Part shown: positions 15,246-32,260 of the stretch, piece after piece | Numbering within the stretch: position 1 is the first letter of the stretch | How the letters are laid out: the number at the start of each line of letters is the position of its first letter | Origin: Microcebus murinus | Taxonomy: Eukaryota; Chordata; Mammalia; Primates; Cheirogaleidae | Reading direction: 5' to 3' | Assembly (NCBI RefSeq): GCF_040939455.1 | Contig: NC_134106.1 | Coordinates: 71,526,001-71,590,000 of the forward strand | Length of the DNA: 64,000 nt | Translations under genes and position numbers: made by a program | The notes under the pieces: model-generated | What the model was told of the DNA's origin: nothing | Databases searched by the model: none | Seen by the model: only the letters and a program-made list of their open reading frames with translations

Positions 15246-17939
15246 GGGTTCACTCCCAGGTTCCTAAAGAGAGGGCCCTGAGAGGGCCTTGATATACATA
15301 TCATGGAAGGAAAGAATGTCCCTTTTATTAGTATCTCTTTATAATGTTGCATGTGGTTCATGGTGGGCCCTTAATAAAGGGTGTTTTATCTACCAGATGC
15401 CAAAACAAGGGCTTTTATAAAAAGCCCAAGATTTGGTGAGCACACTGATTTCCCTGGACACTTTCACAGCCATTCAGACCCCCAGTCTCCTGAATCTTAT
15501 CTGCCAGGTTTGTATTCATGGCAACAGAAGACACACTGAAGTAAAAATAGCTATGCTCACTGATATTCTTGAAGATGTAGGTTTTACAAACTTTTTGATG
15601 TTTACAGGAATTTGAGAAAAACTGCCTCTTGGATCTCAAGATTAAAATCATTTAATTATTTGGTTAATACTGGCTAATGGGATAGCCATGTTTCATAACT
15701 AAGGATATAGGAACTCACAAATGCAGCTGTGGAGAAGCGCCAGGAATTTAACCACATGTACTAATTCAAAGGCTGAAAAGGATTCCTGTCAAATGGTGAT
15801 GGGCTCTATGTAAACGCACAATTATTACAGATGGGCTGAAAAGGTGGCACAGATGTTAAGCAAGATCAGATGGAACACACAGCCTTTCTTATGAAGGCTT
15901 TGACTTTTAAAATTATTAAAAAAATATATTGTACATCTCATTCCATAGATGGTCTTATTTTGCTTGGGGGAAACTCCCAAACCAATATTACACACTTGTC
16001 TCATCCCAAAGTCTTTGGGAAAGATACAGATTTTTCCTTTTGTTCTCTTCCTTTGAAGAACATAATTACAAGATATGTGGTATATTCAGTACCTCTTTCT
16101 CTCTCTATCCAGATTTTCCCATGACTAGAAAATTACTTTTAATGGCTAAATTGCTTTCAATGCAATAATCCCAAATTCTAGGGAGGGATGCTGATTAAAG
16201 CAACTACTGAAGTTCTACTTATAATTCTGAATTTCCTAAGTCCCGCTTAGGATCAGAAAGAACATTTCTGAATCAAAACCCTAGAAAATTGTCAGCTATA
16301 CTATTCTGTTTAATAGCATAGCAAAATGACATTACAATTCATGTGTTTGGTCAGGATGCTTTGAGAATAGGGTATTCTGTGACTTGAATTTTCTAGCTGA
16401 CTGAATGGAAGTCAGGAAACTATATCTTGAGCCTTATTTAAAAACTTTCCACAAAGCATGGGCTCTCCATAAATACAACAAAGAAAGAAATTAATCCCAA
16501 AAGAAACACATAAATGAAAAGTTTAACTGTTTTCTTGGAAAAGAAATAATTGGAGTTCCATTCAACTGCTATTTTAAGTAAAAAGATAACATAAAACTCT
16601 ATTAAGTACCTAAAACCAACAATAAAATGTATAATCTGGTACTATGGTTAGTTAGGGAAGAAAATCTAGAAATAGAAAAGAAATGGAAAAATGAACAAAG
16701 AGAAATGGAAACAAATGGAAATAAAGATACACTAAGAAAACTGATCCCCCAAAATTGGCTTTCCTCGTTTAACCAAACCAGTTCTTGTCCTCTTAGGACT
16801 TTGCCACCAAAACCATGTTGTTTTATAACCATTTGCTAACGGTTTTATAACGGTTAATAAGGATTCTACCTTCTTGGCATTTATAACAAGGACTAAGTAA
16901 AATTTATCAAGAACCAAAAGCTCTTTCTCTTGAACAAAAGAGACTGACTGAAAGTGCAATGAATACCCCACAAGTTTTTTTACTTTTTAAGAATCAATTT
17001 ATTGGTATAAGCTTATTTACCTGTATTTTCCTGTCTCCCCTGAATGTAAGCCTGACCTAAAAGTCATAGGCATATGAGCATGTGACAAGGCTCACATGGA
17101 TTTCAATAAGCCAGCCTGCTGCAGGACACAATGTAAGCATGAATCCTCCTATGGCTTCCCAACTAACGCAATCAAAATCACGCACAGAGCATTCAAAGGT
17201 CTTTGGTCTGGGGACTTCAGAGCACCTGGATTCCCCATATAGCTAATGCCATAGGTCACTCTGCCAGCACAAAACCATTTGCAGTTCCTTGGTAGTAAGC
17301 CCTCTGGTGAAATGTGACTCGGCTTCAGCAGAGTCAGAGAGCCAGCACATTCCTGGGAGCCACTTCTCCCAGGCCCAACCCCGCTTGTCAAATAGGCTAA
17401 GAACACATGCCACTGAGCAAAGGAGCTTGGGAGACCAAAGGTGCAGGGCTTGAGTCTTGGCCTCACTGCTGGCTGACAGATTATTCACTCTGTGTTTCCA
17501 CAACTGAAAGTCATACCGACCTCATACGGCTGCTACCAACGCCATAGCCACTGCTGTTATTATTTAATAAGGAGAAAACGCTAATTTTCAAATTAGTAAA
17601 CTTGTGATCAGAGTGGGCCCTTCTTCTTCCTATGTTTAGTTCCCTCACTAATCAATAGCCTAAGGCAGGCAGAGAAGGGAAAAGTCAACCCAAGCTGGGA
17701 CCCAAATGAAGCCACAGTGGTATGTCTGGTGGGAAGAGGGGCTGGGATGTTGGGCTCCTGGCCACCTGCCTAATTCCCTGGGTGGCAGATGGCTGATGCA
17801 GGGAGAGGACTTCCAAGGAGCAGAGAGTGCTAAACGATGTGGGACATCTCCGAGCAGCCCCTGGCACACCCCAGGCAAACAGCTCTCCATCTCTGCTGCA
17901 GAACAAACCCCAAGAAGATCTGGGAGAGCTCCTACTCCT

Positions 17940-18115
17940 TCCTCCTACTTCTCAGCTGGGTGTCCTTTGGCAAATTACATCAATTCTTTGATTATAAATG
18001 TGGACATAATAGCATCTACCTCCAAAGACTGTGGGAAGGGTGAAATGGGAAGCCTCAAAATGCTTTGCACAGTGTCTGGCACTGAAAAATTACTTGAGAA
18101 ATGGTAGCTGTGGTT
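17940..18115 (+). mobile_element. MIR SINE
   Basis: GGTGTCCTTTGGCAAATTAC, TAATAGCATCTACCTCCAAA and GCACAGTGTCTGGCACTGAA follow MIR order. Confidence 0.6.
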
Positions 18116-18759
18116 TTATATTATTATTACTACTAGTTCTTTCATACTCCACCACAATCCAAATGAATGATGTGCAACTGTGAATCACTGTGATACAAAT
18201 GGCTTATAATTTAAAAGGCCTCGGATCTTTAGGCAGGTGATGAGGGGTGAGTGGGGACTGGAATATATTTTGTCCTTTTCTCCCACAGCCTGCCTCTTTC
18301 CCTGTTCTGTCCCTCCCACAAGCACACACTGACTCAGGCCTCTGCCACTCCTGGCCATGAGTCAAAGTTATATTCTTCCTATCAGCCGTGACCACACGGG
18401 GCTCCCTTGGAGGACTGATCTTGGAGAGAGAAGGAAGCGGTTCAAGGAGGAGAGGAGATGCCTTCATGGGCTGCAGGGGGATCTCATCCGGGCCCTTGCA
18501 GTTAGGCTGCCTCTTAAAACTCATGCATGTCAGAACTCAAAGGATCAATGTCATCTGTGCGCCATAAGGACCATCAAAGTTGGGATGCTAATGCTTGCCA
18601 GGGGCTAATAAGTTGTAGAATTCAAACATAAATCTGGAAGACAACATGTATTATGCAGCTACTAAACTTGGCTTTCTGGGATGGCTGTCACAATTTCTCT
18701 CCCGACTTACATTTTAAGATGCAGCAAGACAGAAACTTTTCCCCACCTCTAAGCAACTA

Positions 18760-19242
<483 letters not shown>

Positions 19243-19812
19243 TCAGCTTGGCTTGAGTGTAGCTTCTGTTTCTTTGATGTTCTAGTCAACTAAATTTTTA
19301 AACTGGAGCAAAATCCTAAAAATCTCTGAGAAACAGTTCCTAGGCACCTCTGCTCCTGGCCCTGCACAACTCAGATAGTAACTCTGGGCTATGAAGTACA
19401 AGGAACAAGTAAGACCAGAGATTCTGTCCAGGAATCTCTGTCTTCCTCAGAGATGCACAGCCTTCCCAGTTTCCTGGATCCCTCTGAGAATTAATCAGAA
19501 GGATTAATTAATTAATCAGAAGGAAGAAATGGATACAATTCCTCAAGACTGCATACCTGCATGTAACCAAAAAACCTTTGTGTTTGGCAGACCTCTTAAA
19601 TCCCCATGGAGGTCATACATGAGTATATCGTTCTAAGTAGATATTCCACATTCGAAGTAGAATTCCAGCTTCATACAGCAGAGCCAGAACTGGAACACAG
19701 GGCTCTTGGTTCCCAGTTCAACGCTCTCTGAGAACATTTTATTGAACTTGAAAAAATTAAGAAGTGAAAGTTGCCACAGTCTGTTGGGAAAGCAATTTGA
19801 AAATAGCTATTA

Positions 19813-19949
19813 GAGTTAGGTGCAGTGGCTCATGCCTACAACCCCATCTATCCAGAAGGCTGAGGTGGGAGGATCCCTTGAGGCCAGGAGTTTAAGACCA
19901 GGGTGGGCAATATAGCAAGACCCTATCTCTAAAAAATTAAAAAAAAAAT
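19813..19949 (+). mobile_element. Monomeric 7SL-derived SINE (free left-arm type)
   Basis: A single Alu left-arm-like unit (AGGTGCAGTGGCTCATGCC through CCCTATCTCT) is followed directly by an A-rich tail. It is flanked by AAAATAGCTATT and AAAATAGCCATT, so it is a true monomer insertion. Confidence 0.8.
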
Positions 19950-22232
19950 AGCCATTGGAACATCTGAAACACATTTCCTTTTGGCTTTTCAGAAGAAAAA
20001 AAGCACCAATGCAAGGCTATGTGAGTGTGTATGCTTATGCAGCAGTGTTTATGGTGGCAAAACTAAAAATAACCCAGCTGCCCCCCACGAAAGGGGCAAT
20101 AAATCGTAGTGTATCTGTACTACAGAATATTAGGCAATGATGAGAAGGCTAAGTTAAATATATTCAAAGTTGAAGTGATGGCAGGAATGTATTATAGCAA
20201 AGAAAAAAATCCAGGTGGCACATAAGGTGATGGGATGAAGCAACTTAAAACCCAACCCAACTCCTGTGTGTGTGTGTGTGTGTTCATATGGGAAAGGGGT
20301 GCTTGGAACTCTAAGCTGTTGTTATAGTCTCTTCATAGTGAAGTACAGATTAACAATTTTACCTTTATACATCTTAGTAATGTTCATCTTACAATGAACA
20401 CGTATTACTTCTATAAAATTTTAAAAGATCTTCAATTATTTTTTTAAGAAAGCAAGAAAACTTGCACAAGGGATATGCCCATTGAGGGGGAAAAAACCAG
20501 AAAACAGCCAAATTTAAAGAAGAGAATAAAAAAATTACAATTTTTACCCCTCAAAGACAACCACTGCTCACACTTTTCTCCCCTCAGAAACACACGGCTG
20601 GTTCAGTCCTTCCGACAGACATTCTCTCACAAAGCTGACTTTCCCAGGTTCATTCAGCCTCTTAGGACCCTTCCTTATCTTGTTACAATAACTACTGGGC
20701 TTCCTAAATACTGAACATAAATGACACCTTAAACACAAACACAAGAAGGTAACTACAAGGGAGGCAATGGCAGTTCAAAGGAACTCTGGGGACCTGGTGA
20801 TACTACCCTCACCCCGAATCTCCTCTAAATCGCAGCAGATAACAGGTCAGGGAAAACAACAGATTACTTTAAGTCTAGTTCCTTCTTATGTTGTCGTGTT
20901 TATGAAGCTGTATCACAAAGCTGCTTAAAGAGAGAGGCTAGAGGTTAACAAGAGATGCCCCCCACCGCCATCGGCCCCATTCAAGTTCAGCTGGGCTACA
21001 AGTTCTCTCCAGCTCAGGGACACAAGGGCCCAAACCCATACATGCTAAAAGGCAGTCTTAAAAGCACCTAGCATGGAATCTGTCTTTTTGCTCCCTAAGG
21101 AATTCAACTCTTCCCCTCTCCACCCCAAGTCCCACGTTTCCAAGGAGACCCGAATGTTGAGGGTTGAGGGTTCCCATGAGCATCTGCCCAGGGCACTGGC
21201 TGCTTGCTGTCTGACGACGTCACGAGCCTGAAGTTTTCTTTCTTCAGCCTCTCAAGGGAAAAACCGCCCAGACCTGTGGCCCAGGCCCAAAAAGCCTGGC
21301 TGGGCCTAGGATCTGAGTCTTGTAAATTTGAGACATCCTTCAGCGTAAGCAAACTCGCCACAGCTGGGAAGGTACGCAGGCCAGCCAGGCGGGCACTGGC
21401 CAATCCAAACAGAAGTCCTGGAACACAGGGTGCTCCTCTTGCCAATCCAAACCCAGGGCCCTTCCTTCTCTTGTCTCTAAATAAATACTGCAGTGAAAAT
21501 TAGCGTGCCCCAGTGCCCGGGTCAGAGTTTTCAGAGGTAGGTCTGGAGCCAAAAGCCTGGTTCTGGCAGACCACTGGGCAGGAAATAAGACTCGGCCATC
21601 CTGGCCACTTCCTTCATTATTTACAAGGCCCAGGGGAAGAGGCAGATCTCACACCTCACAGGGGAAACGGGTCCTTTCGGCTCCCTTTTCCCCTTGTACT
21701 TCCCCTGTGGCTCATCCTTACCTGGACCTCAGTCTCTCCTTCCCAGTTGCCTCCCCCAGCCTTTAGCCCTGTCCTGACCTATATGCAACACGTTAGCCAA
21801 AGTCTTTAAAAATTACAAATAAATTATAAGCACACATGTATCTTATTACTTTATGTGTAAGTACCACATATAACATTATTGAGATTTGGGGAAATAAAGT
21901 TGATCATCCTTAGTCCCAGTCCTGATGCAGGAGTCACTTTTCTTTCCTAAAGTCCCATCCTGTCTTTGCCCCTGGACCACGTCCTCATGCCTCAGAGCTT
22001 CCCACACTTCAACCTGGATCCACGCACTCCACAAGGTTCCTGGGTGCCTCCAGCATGCTGGGTGCCAGGAGAGTGAGGAGCAGAGCACACCCTGCCGTCG
22101 AACTCAAGGGACTTAGGAATTCAAGGGCGGAGAGACGAGTGCACATGCAGTGACAACACGATGCAATGAGAGCTACAGGCGGTAGAGGGATGAGCATGAC
22201 ACCGTGGGGACACCTAACACAGGTTTTGGGAG

Positions 22233-22412
22233 TGGCAAACTGCAGTCCTCAGGCTGGCCACCTGGCCTTGTAAATAAACTTTAATTGGAATACAGCCACA
22301 TCCATCTGTCCACACACTGCCTGTCGCTCCTTTTGCACTATGGGGCAGAGCTGAGTAGCTGCAACAGAGCCTGTATGGCCCACAAAGCTAGAAATGTTTA
22401 CTATCTGATCCT
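22233..22412 (+). mobile_element. Old hAT-type MITE
   Basis: TGGCAAACTGCAGTCCTCAG, GGAATACAGCCACATCCATC and GCCCACAAAGCTAGAAATGT match a common mammalian repeat that starts GGCAAACTACGGCCC. I believe this is a hAT-Charlie derivative, but the family name is not certain. Confidence 0.55.
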
Positions 22413-23682
22413 AGAGGAATGAGGGCTTTGCTGAGACCTGAGGGAATAGCAAGAGTTCTCTGCCCTCAGTTTCCCCTGCAGCCCTCTGGTCTGGCCCAAC
22501 ACCCTGCTCACAGCCATCTCCCGATGACTCCAAACTCCCTGCATTCGCCTCAAACACTCAGGAAGAAGACCCCTTTCTTCCTGAGTATCCTGTGCAAGAG
22601 TCACAGGATGCCTTCGCTGCTCTCTATGGTGTGTGCCACACCCCTTAGCAGCAGGTAACACGCTTACACCTTCATTTCCTGGAAGTCCCCCCAGCATGCT
22701 GTCAACAGCAGCGTGGCAGGGGTCCCGTCCATAGGGACTGGTGAAGTGCTAGTATTCAGTGGCGCCTCAGCACTTCCTGATCCCTTATGGCTCTCTGCTC
22801 TCTCCATTTCCCTCTCTTCATATCCTACTGAGAGGAGACTGCTTCATATGGTTGACTGAGTTAGCAGGAAGATCATTTCATATCTGCCTGGCCTCACCAA
22901 AAGTTAAGCAAGATACACCTTACTTTTTTTAGCATTCCTCGCACAGCTTCTAGCAAAATACTAGGCACTTAAGAAAGGCAAAACAATCTTAGGAACCCAA
23001 AGACAAGTCTTACTTCATGCACTAGAAGAGAACAAAACAGGTGACTTGATCTGTGTCTGCACGTGCATCTGTCACCAAAGCAGAAAACTGGGTATCACAG
23101 CTCTACCCCAGGAGAGCTGCGAGAACCAGAGGAAGGGGAGAGGCCCTGTGGTGAAGAACAATGGGTACCAAGAGCCACTGAGACAAGGTCAGGAGCACCT
23201 CCTTTCCCTCTCTGTGCTGCCAGAGTTCCTTCAAGGCTGATGGGAACTTTGTGGAGCTGAACCCAACGCTGAAGGGCTGGTCTGCAGTGGGGTGCAGGCG
23301 GGGGAGGGCAAGGAGAGGCCTGCCTGCTGTGCAGATGGGTTAGGAAAACCCAGTCAGTCGCCCCTTAACTCTGGATAGTCCCTGTGAGTCACATCCAAAT
23401 TGAATCCATCTTCCTCCAATAACTTCAGCCACTGTTGCCTGGTCATCTGCTACTCCCCACCCCCCGACCCCCAGCATGAATAGCTATTATTTGACACAGA
23501 CACAGACATTGTCACCCACTGATCTCACACCCTCAGCAACACTGCTAGTCAAACACATGCTCTTTCCAGTGGAATCTGGAAAGAGCCTCAAGGATCCCTT
23601 AACACAGCACTGTGGACAGGCACTAGCAATGGCCAACGTGTCAGCTGTCAGTTATCACTGGCACAGAGCATTTCCTTGATAA

Positions 23683-23850
23683 GAGTGGTTCTCAAACTTT
23701 AGCATGCAGGGAGACCCTCTGCAGGGTCTGCTAAAGAAAGACTACCAAGCCCCCATTCCCAGAGATTCTAATTCAATAGAGATGATGGGGGGAGAATTTA
23801 CATCTCTCTTAAGTTCCAGAGATGCTGCTGCAGATCTGAGCACTGGCCCG
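23683..23850 (+). mobile_element. MER5A-like hAT-Charlie MITE
   Basis: GAGTGGTTCTCAAACTTTAG, CCCCATTCCCAGAGATTCTA and GATGCTGCTGCAGATCTGAG follow MER5A order. The right end is missing. Confidence 0.7.
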
Positions 23851-24102
23851 TTGAAGGCCAGCAAATCCCCCTCCCCTGAGATCACAAATGAATTATTAAA
23901 GAGCATTTCTTGAGCAGCCGATGTGTGCCCAGCACTGTGCCGCATGGTGTGGGATGGCCAAAAGCAGCTTGAACCATGGCGCCCATGCCCTAGGAGCACA
24001 GGCTCCAGCCGGGAGACAAGGCGAGCTCCACAAGGCACCCAGAGGACACCCACGTGTGGGGGAGCTTCCTCTTGGGGATGCACTTGTGTGGCAGCCTCAC
24101 TA

Positions 24103-26770
<2,668 letters not shown>

Positions 26771-26862
26771 TTAAGAAAAAAATTCAACTATGTTTATTCT
26801 TTTCTTGTTTCAATACAAACATGTTTATTATTTACCCTCTTCAGCTAGCAGTTGTTGCTCAC

Positions 26863-27033
26863 CTGTCTAATGCCCGGGTACTTTTCCGTTGTTAATTTGT
26901 CCATCTCACTGTCAAACACAATATTGACGTGACTCTGAAGGCGAATCCAAATGTTGTAAAGTTTGTCTGTGAGGGACTGGCCTGAAAGTGCACTTAAAAA
27001 GGATCGGTCAATAGCAATTGAAGAGTCTTTTTC
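26863..27033 (-). CDS. POLR1A: POLR1A coding exon 10
   Basis: The exon is 171 nt, phase 0 at both ends, and encodes residues 363-419 ([57 protein letters not shown]). [18 protein letters not shown] corresponds to the region where Rpb1-type subunits bind DNA and other subunits at the base of the clamp. The acceptor is CCCAG and the donor GTGAGC. The following intron 10 is only 122 bp. Confidence 0.96.
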
Positions 27034-27287
27034 CTGGGAAGATAAAACCAAGAAAACATGCAAGATGGAAAAAAACTCCAGAAGGCCTGGCTTGGCTTTC
27101 TTTTCTCTCCCTAGCTCTGACAACAATGAGCTCTGTAGTTTGCCTTTATGTCCTCTGAACCTGATCAGAGGCAAAAGTACAGAGGCAGCTGAAGTACACA
27201 TTAGCAAAACATCAGCCTCATTACATATTTACCAGCCTATCGCTGTCAAGTACTAAAATGAACTCAAAATTCATAAGCAGGCCCCTT

Positions 27288-27577
27288 TCTTTCTTATTTT
27301 TTTAAGACAGGGTCTCACTCTGTTGCCCCAGCTACAGTATGATCATAGCTCACTGCAACCTCAAACTTCTGGGCTCAAGTGATCCTCCTGCCTCAGCCTC
27401 CCAAGTAGCTAGGACCAAAGGCATGAACCACCATGCCCGGCTACTTCTTAAATTTTTTGTAGAGATTGGGTCTCACTATGTTGCTCAGTTTAGTCTCAAA
27501 CTCCTAGGCTCAAGTGATCTTCCTGCCTTGGCCTCCCAAAGTGCTGGGATTACAGGTATGAGCCACCATGCCTGGCC
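27288..27577 (-). mobile_element. Older Alu dimer, minus orientation
   Basis: A dimer without the long linker ends CATGCCTGGCC and is flanked by AAGCAGGCCCC and AAGCAGGCGCC. Confidence 0.9.
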
Positions 27578-27751
27578 AAGCAGGCGCCTTCCTTGAGGCA
27601 TTTGCTGACACCAAATGCTTTACTACATAGTTCCTAAAGAAACCTTAGAAGTCCTTCCCACATCAATACTTTTCTTACAAAGCTCTATTATCCTGCCAGA
27701 TAACTGAGCTTTATTTATGGTCTTAGAAAAGTACTTATAAAAACACATGTG

Positions 27752-28069
<318 letters not shown>

Positions 28070-28111
28070 GTTAAAAAACAAATGCAGGTAGAAACTGTAT
28101 TTTCTTTTTCC

Positions 28112-28445
<334 letters not shown>

Positions 28446-28464
28446 TGTATTTCCTTTTTCTTAA

Positions 28465-28819
28465 CCACTTCGGTATGGTGCTCCCTGGCCGCAAAACCTT
28501 GCCCATTAGCCGGCACTCATAGTCTGTATGATAGTTTGTGCTGTGCATTGACGACGAATCGTTTTGCTCTTGTGTGATGAGGAAAGCTTTAAAGCACTCA
28601 AAGCTTGTTTTACTTTACAGGCAGCTTACTTGTAATGTAAATCAGAATAGGTAACATATACATATATGTTTTTATTACGTTATTTTTAAATGTTCACAAT
28701 TTTATTTTGATAAATGAAAAATTAGAAAAGTCATATCATGGCTATCAGCTAAAGTTGACGTTCAGCTGTGCATGTTCACCTGTGGCTACTGACTATAGTC
28801 GACTCTCATACCAAAGTGG
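28465..28819. mobile_element. piggyBac-like MITE, 355 bp, TTAA target
   Basis: TTAA (28461-28464) precedes CCACTTCGGTAT. At the other end ATACCAAAGTGG is followed by CTAA (28820-28823), a one-base decay of TTAA. The 12-bp termini differ at a single base. The TTAA duplication is the hallmark of piggyBac transposition. No transposase ORF remains. Such elements are known from mouse lemur but not from anthropoid genomes of the same age. Confidence 0.75.
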
Positions 28820-29612
28820 CTAAAAGGAAAAATGTTTGCCACATGCTATTCCATGTTATCGGTTAAGATGTGGGTCCCCAACTGGGCTATGTCAAGTTAC
28901 TGGCTGATTGCCAAACCTTGCTGGACTATTTAACCAATCCTTTTTAGTATTTCTGCCCCTGGCTTTGTCTCCTCTTCTTCCTGTACCTGCCCAGGGGACA
29001 GGAATACAGAGGCCTTAAGCTGCCTTAGGGCACCACCTACTGGCCCTCTCTGGCTCGACACAAGGAGATAGCCAAGATCCCATGTCCTTCAGTATAGTCA
29101 GATGAGAGACAAAACCTGTCAGCGTGTCGGAGTGGGAGGGGCGAAGGCGAGAGAAGATCCAGGAAATGAGAGTGTCATGAGAACCCAACAGTGATGAAGT
29201 GGGCTTGTCCTCAACCCTGAGGAATACAGGTATCTTCTTTACTTACAGAGAAAACAAATGTATCTCTATATGCAATGTTCAGGGTCCCTTCTGGCTGAAG
29301 GAGCCTCACAGGGAGAGACAGTTACCTACATGATGACAGGGGCCCTAAACTCACTGCTTATGGCACTCCCTGGCTCAGGGCCACATGGTTACCTGTGAAG
29401 TTAGGGAGACCATATCTCACTGGCGCATCCCCAGTGCCCAGACAGCGCCTGGTAGGGGCTGCTGACATGAACAGGGAACACAGAAGCAAGGTGGGGAAGA
29501 AACAAGAATGTGTGTTGTGAATCACAGGGAAGGAGGAGACTGTGACTTAGAAATCAGAGAGGATGCTGTTCTTGGAGAGACCAAGCTTCTGTTTGACAAA
29601 GGGGATGCCCTA

Positions 29613-29937
29613 TTTTTTTTTTTTTGAGACAGAGTCTCACTTTGTTGTCCAGGCTACAGTGAGTGCCGTGGCGTCAACCTAGCTCACAGCAAACTCAAAC
29701 TCCTGGGCTCAAGTGATCCTTCTGCCTCAGCCTCCCGAGTAGCTGGGACTACAAGCATGTGCCACCATGCCCGGCTAATTTTTTCTATATATATTAGTTG
29801 GCCAATTAATTTCTATTTATAGTAGAGACGGGGTCTTGCTCTTGCTCAGGCTGGTTTTGAACTCCTGACCTCGAGCAATCCGCCCACCTAGACCTCCCAG
29901 AGTGCTAGGATTACAGGCGTGAGCCACCGCCCTGGCC
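29613..29937 (-). mobile_element. Strepsirrhine-type Alu, minus orientation
   Basis: It is a full dimer, flanked on both sides by GGGGATGCCCTATTTTT, a clear target-site duplication. Confidence 0.94.
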
Positions 29938-30909
29938 GGGGATGCCCTATTTTTAAGATATATCAAAATAAAATTCCCAGCCCTGATCACTGGTTATCCT
30001 AAAGACTTCTTTCCTAAATTGAACTAAGGCATGTAGATGGAAGATTTCTCTTATGCCAAGGAGTTTTAAAGCACACCTCTACTGGCTGATCAGAAAGCTT
30101 AAGCAAAACCAAAGAAAGCTCCAAGGAGAAAGGCTGGATGACCCAGAGCTAAGTATCCAGGAGACAGTGGCACCACCTTGTGGCAGGACTGTGCCAGCAG
30201 CGGGGAGTCTGAGAGCCCTGCCTGTCTGCCCTCTGCCCAAGGCTGGAGATGAGACAGGCCAGAGAGCGTTTCAGAGCTGGGAAGGATCTCAGTGACCTCA
30301 GCAAGCTTTCTGAGTGCCCAATTTGTCTTCATGCCCACTAAAGATGTAGCACAGGACTTAGCACACCGAAGGGGCTCAGGAAATGTTAGCTGAGATTGTC
30401 CTATGGTGGGAAGTTCCCATCCACAACACTGCCTTCCTGACCCCAATGCTAGAGACATTAAAGAGCCCAAAACAGAGCCAGGGGACATGAGCTCTAGCAC
30501 TGTGATCCAGGAGGGACACTTTAGAACCCAAAGGAAGTAGACTGTTCCTTACAGAGCTGCCAACAGCTCATGGCCCAGAATGGCCTAGGTGTGAAATCTC
30601 AACACAAACCACACATATTTTTACAGTAGAGAATAGCCTAAGAAATTAAAGTGAGTCAACTAAGGTCATTAGGCACTGTCATTAGGGGCAGAACCTCGAC
30701 CAGAACCCAGACCTTTCCATGCTCAGGCCCATGCTTGTCCCCCTGACATTCACTAGGTGCCTCCCAAGCCCATATCTCCTACTCAGGGTGCGGCCGGCTG
30801 CACAGAACATCCTGGCCAGCATTTCCCGGCACTCTCGGTGTCTGCATCCACACTGCACAGTTAGAACTAAGTGTGTGTGCTGTGACATCAGCACCAGGGC
30901 AGCCCTGAC

Positions 30910-31072
30910 CTCCTCGGTGGTGGGCAAGGCCACATCCCAGGGCAGCTTCTGTTCTTGGGCCATCAATGCCAGAAGCTTTTGGATCAGAACGACGTCCTTC
31001 ATGACGGCCTGCAAATTCACCGTCTGGCCATTGGTGAACATCTGGTCCCCCAGGCGACTGACAGGGCGATAC
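30910..31072 (-). CDS. POLR1A: POLR1A coding exon 9
   Basis: The exon is 163 nt and encodes residues 308-362, from [20 protein letters not shown] to PTTEE. The acceptor is CTGTAG and the donor GTCAGG. It covers the family segment with the [13 protein letters not shown] helix. Intron 8 on its 5' side is 321 bp with nothing else recognised. Confidence 0.95.
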
Positions 31073-31393
31073 CTACAGAGGGACATGTGGAATCAACAAA
31101 TGTCTAGCATGAGGGAGGGCTGTGTTCTTCAGCCTCTCACCCGTACCTACGGCGGGCAATAGAGTCCACCAGGCTCAGAACCATTGACATTCCTATTGCA
31201 CTCACAACACACGGAGAGGAGAGGACTCCCTGGGTGAACTGCGGCTTTGTTTCTCAGTGCCACGCCCCTTCCGCCCCTCCTGGAGGTCAGGGTTCAGTTC
31301 CTCAATAAGCCTTTTCTTGACATTTTAGATAATTTTTTTTAAAAACCCCAAACACCTTTTTTCAGGTCAAATAAGCTATTTAGAAGACGTTAC

Positions 31394-31499
31394 CTTGAGG
31401 GCGGCACTACCAAGAAATCCAGAAAGAACATACTGGGATTGAATCTGGACTCCGTGCCAACATCATCCAGTCCCGAAAATAGGTAATTCAGAAAGAATC
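31394..31499 (-). CDS. POLR1A: POLR1A coding exon 8
   Basis: The exon is 106 nt and encodes residues 273-308 ([36 protein letters not shown]). The acceptor is ACACAG and the donor [19 protein letters not shown] corresponds to the conserved Rpb1-type VPPxxxRP motif in the clamp core next to the coiled coil. The arginine codon is completed by exon 9. Confidence 0.96.
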
Positions 31500-32260
31500 C
31501 TGTGTTTGAAATAAATAAGCCAGAGAGATCATTTAAAACTATCAGTAAGGGTATGGGAGGACAACAGAATACAGGATAATATGTAGAATAAGATGACATT
31601 TTTAAATCAAAAACAAATAAAAAACAGCCTCTGTGTGTTTATGTGCAGGTTAGATAACAGGACAAAGGCAGGTACTATAGGGACAACAGTGCTTAAAACA
31701 GGGACTAACATGGGCAGGGATGGGGAAAAAAACCTTTCCTTTGTTTTAGTCCCTCCTGGACTATTAAACTTAACACACACACACATACATATCAAGTATT
31801 TATTACTTTGGTATTTATAAAAAACATATTGAAAAAACATATTGAAATAAAAAAATTAACCAAAAATGTTAGCCTCCTTAAAAACAAAACAAAACAAAAA
31901 CCTCCCCACGTGGGTGCTGGTAAGAAGGGATCTTCTGTGGATCACAGCTGTATTTCAAGTTTCCAGTCACTTAAAAAAATGCTCAGAGAAAATTAATAAA
32001 ATGTGTTAGGACCTGCCACAGAAATGTGGATGACTTGAATGCCTTTTCTCTGATATCCCTTTAACAATATGTTCATTTCTAAGTGCTGATTACACCGATT
32101 ATGGTCAGTGTTCCAGAACACACTCTCAGAGGGTGTACGACACAGGAGTTTGAATATACTGCACAGGGGATTTTCCCTTTTGGGAGGGAACTGAACTGTA
32201 TAAAAATCTAAATTTAAAAAAAAAAAAGATTTCATTCTTTAATTCAAAGAAGGAATTCCC

